Notes under the pieces: generated by a model | Databases searched by the model: none | What the model was told of the DNA's origin: nothing | The model's input: the letters and a program-made list of their open reading frames with translations, nothing else | Source of the DNA: CAZQLW01 sp964639875 | GTDB lineage: Archaea > Nanobdellota > Nanobdellia > Woesearchaeales > GW2011-AR9 | Reading direction: 5' to 3' | Length of the DNA: 49,158 nucleotides | Assembly (NCBI GenBank): GCA_964639875.1 | Contig: CAZXEM010000002.1 | Coordinates: 1 to 49,158, forward strand | Translations under genes and position numbers: made by a program | Part shown: piece after piece, positions 36,394 through 44,597 of the stretch | How positions within the stretch are numbered: the first letter of the stretch is position 1 | Layout of the letters: the number at the start of each line of letters is the position of its first letter

Positions 36394-37191
36394 TTAAAGT
36401 TTCTTAATTTCAATACTAATAGCTTTTTTATTAATTCGAATGTAACGTGGACATTCAGTATATTCTAAATTGTTATCGTTACAATAAGTTGTAATTTTAT
36501 CTTTCTCGTTTTCAGTATCAAATTCTATGATTACAACAAAACCTAAATTATCTTTGTTAATAATTTTGTAATTGTTTAGATCATTGAGAACTTTATTTCT
36601 AGATTCTGTAAGGAATTTGATTCTGTTAGACAAATCGTTAATCTTTTCGTTAATTGTTTTTAATTGCTCTTTATCTTCTAAGATTTCAAAAGTATCTTTA
36701 ATTTGATTAAAAACAAATTCTTCTTTACAACTGATGAAACCGCCCCCTTTTGCTTCAACTAATTTCCATCTCCCGAAACTGCTTAACATTACGTCTGCAT
36801 AATCCCCGTCACATAATTCTGTCCCTATCGCTCCGGAAACGTCTAAAACAACTAAACAATCATTCTCTTGACAAATTTGATGAATTTCTTTCATCGGTTG
36901 TTCAGCGTGATATCCACCTGGATTTTGGTACAAGAAAACATCTGCTGTTTTTACTTTCTGTTTCAAATCTTCTAAATCAATTATTGCGTTATCGCATTTA
37001 ACTTTCTCAGAATCAATTCCTAGTTTTTTTGGAAACTTTTCATAAGATAACCAACCACCTTCTTCTGGAATTAAAAGTTTCTTTTTAACTAAATGTAAAG
37101 CAGAAAGAATAGCAGAATTCCCTCTCAAAACTATCTCAATGTGATTGTGCTTTGTAAGTTCTTTGAGCTTGTTAATAAGTTGTTGTTTCAT
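36394..37191 (-). CDS. minimal PLP-dependent transferase-fold protein, 265 aa
   Basis: The layout is that of fold-type I PLP enzymes (aminotransferase/DegT/cysteine-desulfurase superfamily). A start with RGNSAILSAL could be the phosphate-binding turn, CLVVLDVSGAIG supplies the PLP-ring Asp, and SSFGRWKLVEAKGGGFIS offers a Schiff-base Lys before the Gly-rich turn. At 265 aa it is much shorter than the usual 380-420, with a coiled-coil stretch (about 170-210) and a small C-terminal domain instead of the normal one. The 78-aa gene follows after two bases. The fold assignment is fairly likely; substrate and activity are unknown. It could be a degenerate, non-catalytic relative. Confidence 0.6.
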   Translation of the reverse strand: MKQQLINKLKELTKHNHIEIVLRGNSAILSALHLVKKKLLIPEEGGWLSYEKFPKKLGIDSEKVKCDNAIIDLEDLKQKVKTADVFLYQNPGGYHAEQPMKEIHQICQENDCLVVLDVSGAIGTELCDGDYADVMLSSFGRWKLVEAKGGGFISCKEEFVFNQIKDTFEILEDKEQLKTINEKINDLSNRIKFLTESRNKVLNDLNNYKIINKDNLGFVVIIEFDTENEKDKITTYCNDNNLEYTECPRYIRINKKAISIEIKKL

Positions 37192-37271
37192 TAAGTAGAG
37201 AATTAATTAGTTCATTTAAAAAAGTTAGGGAAAAAAAGAAAAAAAAGAACTTCCTTTTTCCCAGTCTACTC

Positions 37272-37532
37272 TTAACTTCTTTTCATTTTAACATAGCCGC
37301 TAATCCTTTGTCTTAGATCATAGATATCTTCCAACTTAAGATGAATGATTCCGTCCAAATCTTTCCAATCCTTTTCAGTTAAAAGATCAGTAATATCTTC
37401 TCTCTTAATCTTTTCTCTAAGTTGAGGTTCAATCCTGTCCTTGTAAACATGGATAGCCATACTTGGTGAGTAAAACTTACTTACTAGTAAACCTACCATT
37501 ACTAAAGTTCCAATTCCAATTGTTAATATCAT
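37272..37532 (-). CDS. small membrane-anchored protein, 86 aa
   Basis: One N-terminal transmembrane helix (ILTIGIGTLVMVGLLVSKFY) leads to a charged cytoplasmic or extracellular domain. A strong Shine-Dalgarno (AGGAGG) lies 7 nt before the ATG. Upstream are three tandem TTTATTG heptamers. The family is not recognised. Confidence 0.65.
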   Translation of the reverse strand: MILTIGIGTLVMVGLLVSKFYSPSMAIHVYKDRIEPQLREKIKREDITDLLTEKDWKDLDGIIHLKLEDIYDLRQRISGYVKMKRS

Positions 37533-37834
37533 TTTTATTCCTCCTTTGTTTATTGTTTATTGTTTATTGTCTGTAAGACACATTATCATTTTCATAGTAT
37601 TTTTAAGTACCAAAAAAAATTATCCAGAAAGCTAAATTTTCATTTCCAAGTTTTTGTATGATTTTCAGGCCAAACTTATCAGAAACTTATTTTAGCGTAA
37701 CAACTAATTAAAACCAGAATTCAAAGTACAATTTTTTAATTTTATATTCTCTCATGTTAAATATAGAAGTCCGAATTATATATAGTAGTTACGTTCCATT
37801 TTTAGTGCATATTAAGAAAAAACCATAATTACAC
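37533..37834. other. 302-bp AT-rich intergenic region
   Basis: It holds the Shine-Dalgarno of the 86-aa gene and three perfect tandem TTTATTG units (37549-37569) in its probable 5' leader. I find no credible gene or RNA in the remainder. Confidence 0.5.
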
Positions 37835-38032
37835 TTATTCTGCCCAATAATCTTGATAACCGCGCATCATCCCGTCAGGAGAAAGTTGTGTTAAACTAAG
37901 TTTAACTTTCTGATCACCGCAAGAAAAAACTAGTTCGTCCTGTTTTTTAAGATAGGCATCTCTAATTTTAGACATAATTTCTTCTTCTTTAAGTGGAAAA
38001 GTTTCCATTCCTAATAATTTTTTAAGAGCCAT
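37835..38032 (-). CDS. small soluble hypothetical protein, 65 aa
   Basis: This short mixed-charge protein starts MALKKLLGME. An RBS-like GAGGT lies about 10 nt before the ATG, which supports a real gene. There is no signal or motif. It follows a 72-aa acidic gene on the same strand at 76 bp. Confidence 0.5.
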   Translation of the reverse strand: MALKKLLGMETFPLKEEEIMSKIRDAYLKKQDELVFSCGDQKVKLSLTQLSPDGMMRGYQDYWAE

Positions 38033-38108
38033 TAATATCTATACCTCAACTTACAAAAATAAAATATTCCTATTTCTAATCAAAACTCATTCCAACTTAC
38101 GTAAAAAA

Positions 38109-38327
38109 TTAATAAATAAACTCATCTGTGGATTCAGCAAACTTTAAAGGGTCTTCATCTTCTTCTGGAAGCCCTTTTACGTAACCTTGCATAAATCCGG
38201 CTTGTTCATGATCTAAAGTGTCATCAGCTACCATATCTTCCCAATCATTTTCAGAATAGACACTCTTACTAACTTCCTCTGAACTTTCTTCAACAGTTTT
38301 ACTAGACCTAAATTTTCTTGGATACAT
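38109..38327 (-). CDS. small acidic protein, 72 aa
   Basis: I chose the ATG at 38327, preceded by GGTGGTGA, rather than the in-frame GTG codons at 38336 and 38333 that form this ribosome-binding site. The protein is very acidic after a basic start (MYPRKFRSSK) and probably disordered. It is divergent from the PhoU-like regulator gene across a region containing an inverted repeat around a TATA box. The function is unknown. Confidence 0.55.
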   Translation of the reverse strand: MYPRKFRSSKTVEESSEEVSKSVYSENDWEDMVADDTLDHEQAGFMQGYVKGLPEEDEDPLKFAESTDEFIY

Positions 38328-38380
38328 TTTCACCACCCCGCTTGCTTAAAAAAGCATGTGTATAACTATTACACATTTAA

Positions 38381-38420
38381 TAGCATAACATTTAAATATA
38401 AATACTTTCCCCTTATGCTA
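38381..38420. promoter_or_regulatory. 8-bp inverted repeat flanking a TATA-like element
   Basis: TAGCATAA (38381-38388) and TTATGCTA (38413-38420) are perfect inverted copies. Between them lies TTTAAATATAAATA, a good TATA box. The site lies between the divergent 72-aa and PhoU-like genes, as expected of an operator controlling both. Confidence 0.4.
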
Positions 38421-38525
38421 TATAGGGGTCAATATAGTGTATATGCTTAATTGGAATGTTTCCTAATGCATAAAATTCAAGCTATTTAAGATTAAAAACT
38501 TCAAAGGGAAATTAGTTGAAGACAA

Positions 38526-38575
38526 TTAAAATGGAACAAGCAAAAATGAAAAACCATTTTTTAGTTCCATTTTAA
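38526..38575 (+). promoter_or_regulatory. 12-bp stem hairpin with a 14-codon upstream ORF before the PhoU-like gene
   Basis: TTAAAATGGAAC (38526-38537) pairs with GTTCCATTTTAA (38564-38575), with an inner 7-bp stem (AAAAATG/CATTTTT). It holds a complete 14-codon reading frame (ATG 38531 to TAA 38575) and abuts the AGGAGG of the real gene. The 16 bases GACAATTAAAATGGAA at 38521 recur at 38581, so the hairpin's start copies the gene's start. It is a candidate attenuator or autoregulatory site. Confidence 0.5.
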
Positions 38576-38590
38576 AGGAGGACAATTAAA

Positions 38591-39556
38591 ATGGAATATA
38601 GAAAATTAATCTCATTTGGGAAAAGTAGTTTTGTAGTCTCATTACCAAAAACATGGATCAGACAAAATAAGTTAGTTAAGGGTGACTTAATTTATTATGA
38701 TGAAAAAGGTAGTAATATTATCTTAAGTGCTAATGATAACACAAGAGGCGAACAAGAAAAAGAAATCACCATTGGTGTTGACGGGAAAAGTATCCGCCGA
38801 TTACAACGCGAAATAATTTCTGCTTATATCAAAGACCATAAAACGATTACGCTTACCGGAACAACACTTAAAGATAAAGCTAAAGAAATCCAAGCCACTA
38901 TCCAAAACTTAATGGCTTTGGAAGTAATGGAACAAACTTCAAAAAAAATTGTTGCAAAGGATTTCCTTGATATGAACAACATTTCCATTTTTAATTTAAT
39001 TAGAAAAATTGACGTTATCTTAAGATCAATGATTGATGATTGTGAAAATATGTTTGTAGAAGATAATTATGAAAACATTTCCCACAGAGATAATGACGTT
39101 AACCGGTTAACTTTTTTAATTTTTAGGGTGGTAGAATTTGGTTTGAACAACTCTTCGTTTACGTACAAAAAGTATAACCTTAGTAGCCATGACCTTTTAA
39201 ATTTGTGGTGGTTCGTATTTAACATGGAAGCTATTGGAGACGAAGTCAAAAGAATTGCGCGTTACATGAAAAATGTTAAATTAGACAAAAAGGAACAAGA
39301 AAAATTCCTCAAACTATTAAATGAAACTAAAGGCGCATACCTAAAAATGATGAAAGCATTCCATAATCGAGATATTGAACTTGCTCATACTGTTTTAGAA
39401 TCAAAAGAAGAGATTATTAAAGAGTGTGAAAACATTTATTCAACCAATAAAAAGGTTGAAAATGTTGGCCCTTTAATCGAAAGAGTAAAAGGAATGATCA
39501 CAAATGTTCATAATTTAGGGAGAGTGGTATATCAAGCAAGTTTCACTCCACAGTAA
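38591..39556 (+). CDS. AbrB/SpoVT-PhoU-type regulator, 321 aa
   Basis: The N-terminal 45 residues form a SpoVT/AbrB-like swapped-hairpin DNA-binding domain (ISFGKSSFVVSLPKTWIRQN, KGDLIYY). The rest is helical and PhoU-like: acidic helices near ISHRDNDVNRLTF and MEAIGDEVKRIARYM would be the metal-binding helices. Archaeal proteins of this build are annotated as phosphate-uptake regulators, although no phosphate transporter is present here. The Shine-Dalgarno AAAGGAGG is strong and correctly placed. The hairpin and inverted repeats directly upstream suggest control of its own synthesis. Confidence 0.85.
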   Translation: MEYRKLISFGKSSFVVSLPKTWIRQNKLVKGDLIYYDEKGSNIILSANDNTRGEQEKEITIGVDGKSIRRLQREIISAYIKDHKTITLTGTTLKDKAKEIQATIQNLMALEVMEQTSKKIVAKDFLDMNNISIFNLIRKIDVILRSMIDDCENMFVEDNYENISHRDNDVNRLTFLIFRVVEFGLNNSSFTYKKYNLSSHDLLNLWWFVFNMEAIGDEVKRIARYMKNVKLDKKEQEKFLKLLNETKGAYLKMMKAFHNRDIELAHTVLESKEEIIKECENIYSTNKKVENVGPLIERVKGMITNVHNLGRVVYQASFTPQ

Positions 39557-39570
39557 TTACTTACAGAAAG

Positions 39571-39580
39571 ATTTATAAAG
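39571..39580 (+). promoter_or_regulatory. TATA box of the APH-like kinase gene
   Basis: ATTTATAAAG ends 21 nt before the ATG at 39602. Normal archaeal spacing puts the transcription start at the start codon, so the mRNA is leaderless. Confidence 0.5.
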
Positions 39581-39601
39581 CAAGATTACACAAATAAATT
39601 T

Positions 39602-41077
39602 ATGGTCGAGCAATGGACATTAGATGATTTAGAGAGTAAAATCAAATCTCAAGAATTACTTTCACTTTCTAGTAAATCTGCAGTATATAAATATGAACTC
39701 AATGATGGCAGAATAATCATTGGTAAATCTTATGATCATTATGATACTCCAGAATATAAAAAAGCGTTTAAAGATAAAACAAGCTTAGTTGATGAAAGTT
39801 TCTATAAAAATCCTCGCCATTATTTTAAAAAAGAATTAAAAGTCCTAAGTTGTTATTCTAAAACAAATGTTGCTCCCCAACCAATTGCATTCATCAAAGA
39901 GAATTTACTGATTCTGATGGAATATATTGATGGAAAACCTTTCAGCGACTTATTTGTTGAAGAAGAAATTAAATTTATTGAAGGATCAACCAAAGATGGT
40001 AAAAGGCCACAAAAAAGAGAACTTAACATTGCAAAAAATAAGTTAAGGGACAAACTTGTTGAAAACTTAGAAAATTACTATAAAAGAACAGCCCCACTAC
40101 ATAAAAATATTGTTAAACAATGCTTAGACAAATATGGAAACTATACCGAAAAGAATCATCCAACTTTAAAAATCAGGGGCCAGTATGAAGAAAAAACTCG
40201 TTTCAGACATGCAGTATACAAGATGGTTTATGGTTTCAGTAAAGAATTTAAAGAAGAAAATCCACAATTATACAATGAACAATTACTAGCTAATAGAGAT
40301 ACACAAAATAAATTATGGAAAAAAGCCAAAATTGAAATAAAAAAATATTTAAAAACAAAAGAGATTATTTTTGAAGATTTTGTAACTGACTTTTTAGGCC
40401 TGTACCATAACTTAGTTTATGGCCATGATAAACTTGATAATAAAATTACTAGTGAACTTTTAAAAGAAGGTAAAATAAGAGCAATTTTGGGAGATGCAGG
40501 ACCACAAAATTTTATTTATGTTCAAAATAAAAGAGGAAAATTAATTGATTTTAATGAATCACGTTTAGCTAATCCCCATTTGGACGTTGTTTCTGCATTG
40601 TTTAACATTTATAGTATGCCAACAGAGAGTAGAATTCCTAGATATATTAGAAATTTTTGGCAAGAAACTCCACAAATAAAAGAATCATATCCAGATTTCC
40701 ACGAATTCCATGCTGGTTGTATGGCAACAAGATTGTATAAAGATTTCTTAATTGCTGCAAATAATAGCGATTTTTCAGATATAGAAATTGAAAGATTTGC
40801 TGCTGGCCATCCGCGTTTTGATGATTTAACTAAAGAGAATAGAAACATGCTTTTCAAAAAAGACAGAATTGTCGATATGCTTTACATGTTCCCGTATTAT
40901 ATGTTTGAAGACGGATATAAAGTTGTTCTTGAACCATCTCCAAAAAAGAACGAATTAAGAGAATTGTTAAATCTTACTCGAGAATTTTTGCATAAAACTT
41001 ACATTGGATTATTACCAACAGAAAAATATATTGGAATTAGAGTTGACGAGATTGGTACTGAAGGAAGTGAAATCTAA
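39602..41077 (+). CDS. APH/protein-kinase-fold protein, 491 aa
   Basis: The sequence follows the aminoglycoside-phosphotransferase/kinase fold. A nucleotide-binding beta region carries IIIGKSYD with a possible ATP-binding Lys, and LLILMEYIDGKPF is a hinge. The catalytic loop is LGDAGPQNFI (D298, N303) and the metal-binding LIDFNESRL has D316. An insertion of about 150 residues lies between hinge and catalytic loop. Members phosphorylate small molecules such as sugars, choline or antibiotics, and some phosphorylate proteins. The next gene, an inositol-phosphatase-family enzyme, starts one base after the stop, so a kinase/phosphatase pair acting on related phosphorylated metabolites is plausible. 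The substrate is unknown. Confidence 0.75.
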   Translation: MVEQWTLDDLESKIKSQELLSLSSKSAVYKYELNDGRIIIGKSYDHYDTPEYKKAFKDKTSLVDESFYKNPRHYFKKELKVLSCYSKTNVAPQPIAFIKENLLILMEYIDGKPFSDLFVEEEIKFIEGSTKDGKRPQKRELNIAKNKLRDKLVENLENYYKRTAPLHKNIVKQCLDKYGNYTEKNHPTLKIRGQYEEKTRFRHAVYKMVYGFSKEFKEENPQLYNEQLLANRDTQNKLWKKAKIEIKKYLKTKEIIFEDFVTDFLGLYHNLVYGHDKLDNKITSELLKEGKIRAILGDAGPQNFIYVQNKRGKLIDFNESRLANPHLDVVSALFNIYSMPTESRIPRYIRNFWQETPQIKESYPDFHEFHAGCMATRLYKDFLIAANNSDFSDIEIERFAAGHPRFDDLTKENRNMLFKKDRIVDMLYMFPYYMFEDGYKVVLEPSPKKNELRELLNLTREFLHKTYIGLLPTEKYIGIRVDEIGTEGSEI

Positions 41078-41078
41078 A

Positions 41079-41885
41079 ATGGATCTTAACAGATGGATGG
41101 AACTTGCAAAAATTATTGCCGAAGATTGTGGAGACATTCTAGCCAGTAAGCAGCACAAATTTAGTCAAGCACAAAGGATTGACCATTCACCTTCTACTAT
41201 TTATGACCAATTAGCAGGAATGAAAATTAAAATGTTTCTTGAAAAAAAAACACCGTTCTCTGTTTATACTGAAGAAAAAGATAACCCGGAAAAAAGATGC
41301 CAAGAAGAAACTTTTTGGTGGTGTGACCCGATTGATGGAACTAAAGATTTTATCAAAGGCAAGGACGGATTTTGTGTTTCTATTGGTATGGTTCATCAAG
41401 GTCAACCTGTAGTTGGCGTTGTTTATCAACCTAAAAAGAAATTACTTTACAGTGCAATTTTAGGTAATGGCACTCATTTAAAAAATGATGGAGAAATTAA
41501 AAATGATCCTGTTCTTGTCAATAAAGATAACGACAGACATTTAATTGGCGTCTTAGGAACTAGAAATACTCAACAAATTGAAAATATATATCAAGAAATG
41601 GGTTCACAAGTACACATTGGTCCTTATGGTGGATTTATTTGTAAAGTTTTAACAATCGTTGATGGTATTGGTGATGTTTATATTAAACCAAGTTCACTTT
41701 GTAACGAATGGGATAGTTGTGCAATTGATGTTATATTAACTGAAGCTGGTGGTAAATTAACTAACTTCCTGGGAGAAAAGTTATCTTATAACCAAACAAA
41801 TCCAAAATATAATAAAGGCATTGTTGCCAGTAATGATCTTAACCATGATAAAATTGTTTCCCAATTACAAAATTATTTAGTTTAA
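41079..41885 (+). CDS. inositol-monophosphatase family / CysQ-like phosphatase, 268 aa
   Basis: The start is the ATG one base after the kinase-like gene's stop; an upstream extension in frame would overlap that gene and is unlikely. Metal-site motifs are complete: E65-E66 in YTEEKD, D83 and D86 in WCDPIDGTKDF, and the second signature EWDSCAIDVILTEAGG. This Mg-dependent, Li-sensitive family includes inositol monophosphatase, fructose-1,6-bisphosphatase and 3'(2'),5'-bisphosphate nucleotidase (CysQ). The closest impression is CysQ-like, but substrate choice cannot be read from the sequence. Confidence 0.88.
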   Translation: MDLNRWMELAKIIAEDCGDILASKQHKFSQAQRIDHSPSTIYDQLAGMKIKMFLEKKTPFSVYTEEKDNPEKRCQEETFWWCDPIDGTKDFIKGKDGFCVSIGMVHQGQPVVGVVYQPKKKLLYSAILGNGTHLKNDGEIKNDPVLVNKDNDRHLIGVLGTRNTQQIENIYQEMGSQVHIGPYGGFICKVLTIVDGIGDVYIKPSSLCNEWDSCAIDVILTEAGGKLTNFLGEKLSYNQTNPKYNKGIVASNDLNHDKIVSQLQNYLV

Positions 41886-41917
41886 TTTCTTCTTAGTAAG
41901 ACACTTATTATCGTAAC

Positions 41918-41929
41918 ACTTATATATTC
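41918..41929 (+). promoter_or_regulatory. TATA box of the M18 aminopeptidase gene
   Basis: ACTTATATATTC lies about 60-70 nt before the ATG. The GAGGTGA ribosome-binding site just before the start fits a transcript with a short leader. Confidence 0.45.
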
Positions 41930-41987
41930 TAGAGATTTAATTATCTTACATTAATACTTATAGTATTTACTATCAGAGGTGATTATA

Positions 41988-43388
41988 ATGGCAAAAAAAG
42001 AGAAGTTATCAAAAAACGAATCATTACAAAAGAAAATATTCTTAAAAAAAGAAAGTTCTTGGTTAGAACTTAACAAAAACCAGGTTTTCAAGTTTACTGA
42101 TGGTTATAAAACTTTTATGGCAAAAAGTAAAACTGAAAGGTTGTGCGCAGAAAATGTAATTTCTATTTTAAAAAAGAAAGGGTTCAAAGAGATGAGTTCT
42201 GTTAAGAAAGCTAAAGCTGGTGATAAAATCTATAAATTGTTTAAAAATAAAGCAGTTTTTGCAACCGTGATTGGAAAAAACAATCAACAATGGCAATTGA
42301 TAGGTAGCCATCTTGATTCTCCCAGATTAGATTTGAAACCCCTTCCGGTGTATGAAGATTCTGGATTAGGATTAATCAAAACACATTATTATGGTGGGAT
42401 TAAAAAATATCATTGGGTTAACACACCATTGTCTATGCATGGAATTGTATTTACTAAAGCTGGTAAAAGGGTAACAATTTCTATTGGTGATAAAGATTCT
42501 GAACCGAAATTCATTATTCCGGATCTTTTACCACACTTAGCAAAAAATCAAATGGAACGTAAAGCTCCAAAAATTGTTGAGGGTGAAGAATTAAACATTC
42601 TTGTTGGACATTTACCAGTTAAAGATGAAAAAATCAAAGAGCAAATAAAATTTACTGTTTTGAAATACTTGAACGAAAAGTATGGCTTGATTGAAGAAGA
42701 TTTTGCTACTGCTGAAATAGAATTAGTTCCTGCATCTAACCCGGTAGATATTGGATTTGATAGTGCGTTAATTGCTGCTTATGGACAGGATGACAAAGTT
42801 TGTGTTTATACTTCATTGTTAGCTTTACTTGAAACAAAAGTTCCAAAAAATACTGCGGTAGCTTTTTTTGCAGATAAAGAAGAAATTGGCTCAATGGGAG
42901 ATACAGGAGCAGCAAGTTTTATTCTTAAAAACTTTGCTGACCAATATGCAAAATTAGTAGGATTAAATTGTCAAGTGTGTGATTTGTTTGAGAACTCTAA
43001 CGCCGTTTCTGCTGACGTAACTGCGGGGATGAATCCAAACTATAAAGATGTCCATGATCCAAGTAACGCTTCTTTCCTAGGCAGAGGAGTTTCAGTAGAA
43101 AAGTATGGTGGTGGTGGCGGAAAATATTCTACTCATGATGCTAGTGCTGAATATATGCAATATATCAGAAATATTTTGGATAAGAATAAAATTGCATGGC
43201 AAACTGGTGAATTAGGAAAAATTGATTTAGGCGGCGGTGGAACAATTGCAATGTTCATTTCCAGATATGGAATGAACTGCCTTGATGTTGGACCTTGTAT
43301 TTTAGCTATGCATTCACCTTGTGAAATTGCCAGTAAAGCAGATATTTATTCTGCATATTTATTTTACAAAGCATTTTTTTCTAATTAA
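41988..43388 (+). CDS. M18 family aminopeptidase (aspartyl aminopeptidase-like), 466 aa
   Basis: I chose the ATG at 41988, which follows GAGGTGATTATA; in-frame codons upstream belong to the leader. M18 hallmarks are in order: IGSHLDSPRLDLKP (H108 zinc ligand), the ADKEEIGSMGDTGA metal/catalytic segment (D296, E298-E299), SNAVSADVTAGMNPN and GGGGGKYSTHDASAEYM near the C-terminus. M18 enzymes are dodecameric zinc peptidases that remove N-terminal residues, often acidic ones, from peptides in the cytoplasm. Length matches the family. It stands alone with its own promoter and a T-rich terminator. Confidence 0.93.
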   Translation: MAKKEKLSKNESLQKKIFLKKESSWLELNKNQVFKFTDGYKTFMAKSKTERLCAENVISILKKKGFKEMSSVKKAKAGDKIYKLFKNKAVFATVIGKNNQQWQLIGSHLDSPRLDLKPLPVYEDSGLGLIKTHYYGGIKKYHWVNTPLSMHGIVFTKAGKRVTISIGDKDSEPKFIIPDLLPHLAKNQMERKAPKIVEGEELNILVGHLPVKDEKIKEQIKFTVLKYLNEKYGLIEEDFATAEIELVPASNPVDIGFDSALIAAYGQDDKVCVYTSLLALLETKVPKNTAVAFFADKEEIGSMGDTGAASFILKNFADQYAKLVGLNCQVCDLFENSNAVSADVTAGMNPNYKDVHDPSNASFLGRGVSVEKYGGGGGKYSTHDASAEYMQYIRNILDKNKIAWQTGELGKIDLGGGGTIAMFISRYGMNCLDVGPCILAMHSPCEIASKADIYSAYLFYKAFFSN

Positions 43389-43412
43389 TTTTTTTATTTT
43401 ATCTTTTTTACA
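43389..43412 (+). terminator. T-rich terminator after the M18 gene
   Basis: A run of T-tracts (TTTTTTTTATTTT, then TTTTTT) begins directly after the stop codon. Archaeal polymerase terminates on such tracts without a hairpin. Confidence 0.5.
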
Positions 43413-43479
43413 ATACAAATCTTTTTAAAAGGATTAAGTTTAGATTAAATTAACAAATATAAAATAGGTGATGTTAAAA

Positions 43480-44084
43480 ATGGAAGAAGAACAAAAAGTT
43501 GAAGAACAAACTGAAGCTCCTACTGAAGAAGCTCCTTCTGCTGAACAATTAGTTGAAGAATCTAAAGATCCAGCAACTGAAGAAGAAACTCCAGCAGAAG
43601 AACCAGCAACTGAAGAAGAAACTCCAGCAGAAGAACCAGCAACTGAAGAAGAAACTCCAGCAGAAGAACCAGCAACTGAAGAAGAAACTCCAGCAGAAGA
43701 ACCAGCAACTGAAGAAGAAACTCCAGCAGAAGAACCAGCAACTGAAGAAGAAACTCCAGCAGAAGAACCAGNNNNNNNNNNNNNNNNNNNNNNNNNNNNN
43801 NNNNNNNNNNNNNNNNNNNNNNNNNNNNNNNNNNNNNNNNNNNNNNNNNNNNNNNNNNNNNNNNNNNNNNNCCAGCAGCTGAAGAGGAAACTCCAGCAGA
43901 AGAACCAGCAACTGAAGAAGAAACTCCAGCAGAAGAACCAGCAACTGAAGAAGAAACTCCAGTAGAAGAAGCACATCATAGTGGTTTTGGAGAAAAAGTT
44001 CATCACGTTGTTGAGAAAGTTGAGGAAGCTTTACATCTGAAAAAGAAAGAAGAAAGTTCAGAAGAAACTCCTAAAGAAGAATAA
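43480..44084 (+). CDS. acidic 11-residue repeat protein, interrupted by an assembly gap
   Basis: The start is ATG 43480, six bases after the GGTGATG ribosome-binding site; a GTG and an ATG just upstream are part of that leader. After 30 residues the protein becomes tandem ATEEETPAEEP units, at least six before and three after the N run. A short basic/amphipathic tail follows (HHSGFGEKVHHVVEKVEEAL). The true frame resumes after the gap only if the missing length is 2 modulo 3, so the 100 Ns are a placeholder. There is no signal peptide. It is probably a disordered spacer protein with a membrane- or partner-binding tail; function unknown. Confidence 0.75.
43570..43970 (+). repeat. 33-bp tandem repeat array in coding sequence
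   Basis: Six identical copies of a 33-bp unit run from 43570 to 43767. After the N gap come three more (43872-43970), the first with two changes and the last with one. Each unit encodes PATEEETPAEE. Identity at every base suggests recent expansion by slippage or recombination and explains why assembly failed here. Confidence 0.9.
43772..43871. other. assembly gap (100 N)
   Basis: Exactly 100 Ns, the conventional placeholder size. Keeping the repeat frame and phase would need a real length of 29 + 33n bases. Confidence 0.95.
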
Positions 44085-44115
44085 AAATTTTATTTTTTTT
44101 TCTTTATTTATTTCT
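44085..44115 (+). terminator. T-rich terminator after the repeat-protein gene
   Basis: TTTTATTTTTTTTTCTTTA follows the stop codon closely. It is a likely factor-independent archaeal termination tract. Confidence 0.45.
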
Positions 44116-44116
44116 A

Positions 44117-44152
<36 letters not shown>

Positions 44153-44154
44153 TA

Positions 44155-44499
44155 TTAATGTAAATATCCTGCAATTGAATTATTATCAGGATTAGAAGCA
44201 TAACCTAAATTAAGTTTGTTTGGCGATTCGTAAGTTAAATTATTACCATTTGGAGTAAAATATTTATTTGAACCTGTGGGTAAACTTAAACTTAAATAAT
44301 CAGAACTTTTTTTCTCTGGTTGAAATAAATCATTAGGTGGCTGATGAAGGATATCTAACATACTTAATTGTCTAGATTTTTCCAAATAATCGTCATCATT
44401 TTTCTGTCCCAGATATTTACTAGGATCAGCCTGGACACTAGCAATATATTTCATTACTGAGTCCCATTCATGTTTTGCTACGCCGTCTAATTCTACCAT
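44155..44499 (-). CDS. hypothetical protein, 114 aa
   Basis: This soluble, low-complexity protein is rich in Asn, Ser, Leu and Tyr in its second half. It begins with a short helix (KHEWDSVMKYIASVQ). There is no signal or motif. Its stop codon abuts the AAT microsatellite. I do not recognise it. Confidence 0.5.
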   Translation of the reverse strand: MVELDGVAKHEWDSVMKYIASVQADPSKYLGQKNDDDYLEKSRQLSMLDILHQPPNDLFQPEKKSSDYLSLSLPTGSNKYFTPNGNNLTYESPNKLNLGYASNPDNNSIAGYLH

Positions 44500-44597
44500 T
44501 TTTAGGTTAATTATTTGATTGTGACATATTTATCACTATTTTCTCTAAGAAGGCAAATCAGAATATAAATATTTCCAAGGAAAGTGCGACAAAAAAG

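Noticed and set aside
37549..37569. Three tandem TTTATTG units as an iteron-type origin
   Set aside because: Only three short AT-rich units, no replication gene nearby, and they sit in the leader of a small membrane-protein gene.
41004..41078. N-terminal extension of the CysQ-like gene
   Set aside because: It lies inside the kinase-like gene and has no ribosome-binding site; the ATG at 41079 fits the usual one-base operon spacing and family length.
43570..43970. Regular 33-bp repeats as a possible CRISPR array
   Set aside because: The units are directly adjacent without spacers, keep one reading frame and encode an acidic 11-residue repeat.
43440..44006. Long minus-strand reading frame across the repeat array
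   Set aside because: It is the mirror of the repeat (GSSAGVSSSVA), broken by the N gap, with no ribosome-binding site or promoter.
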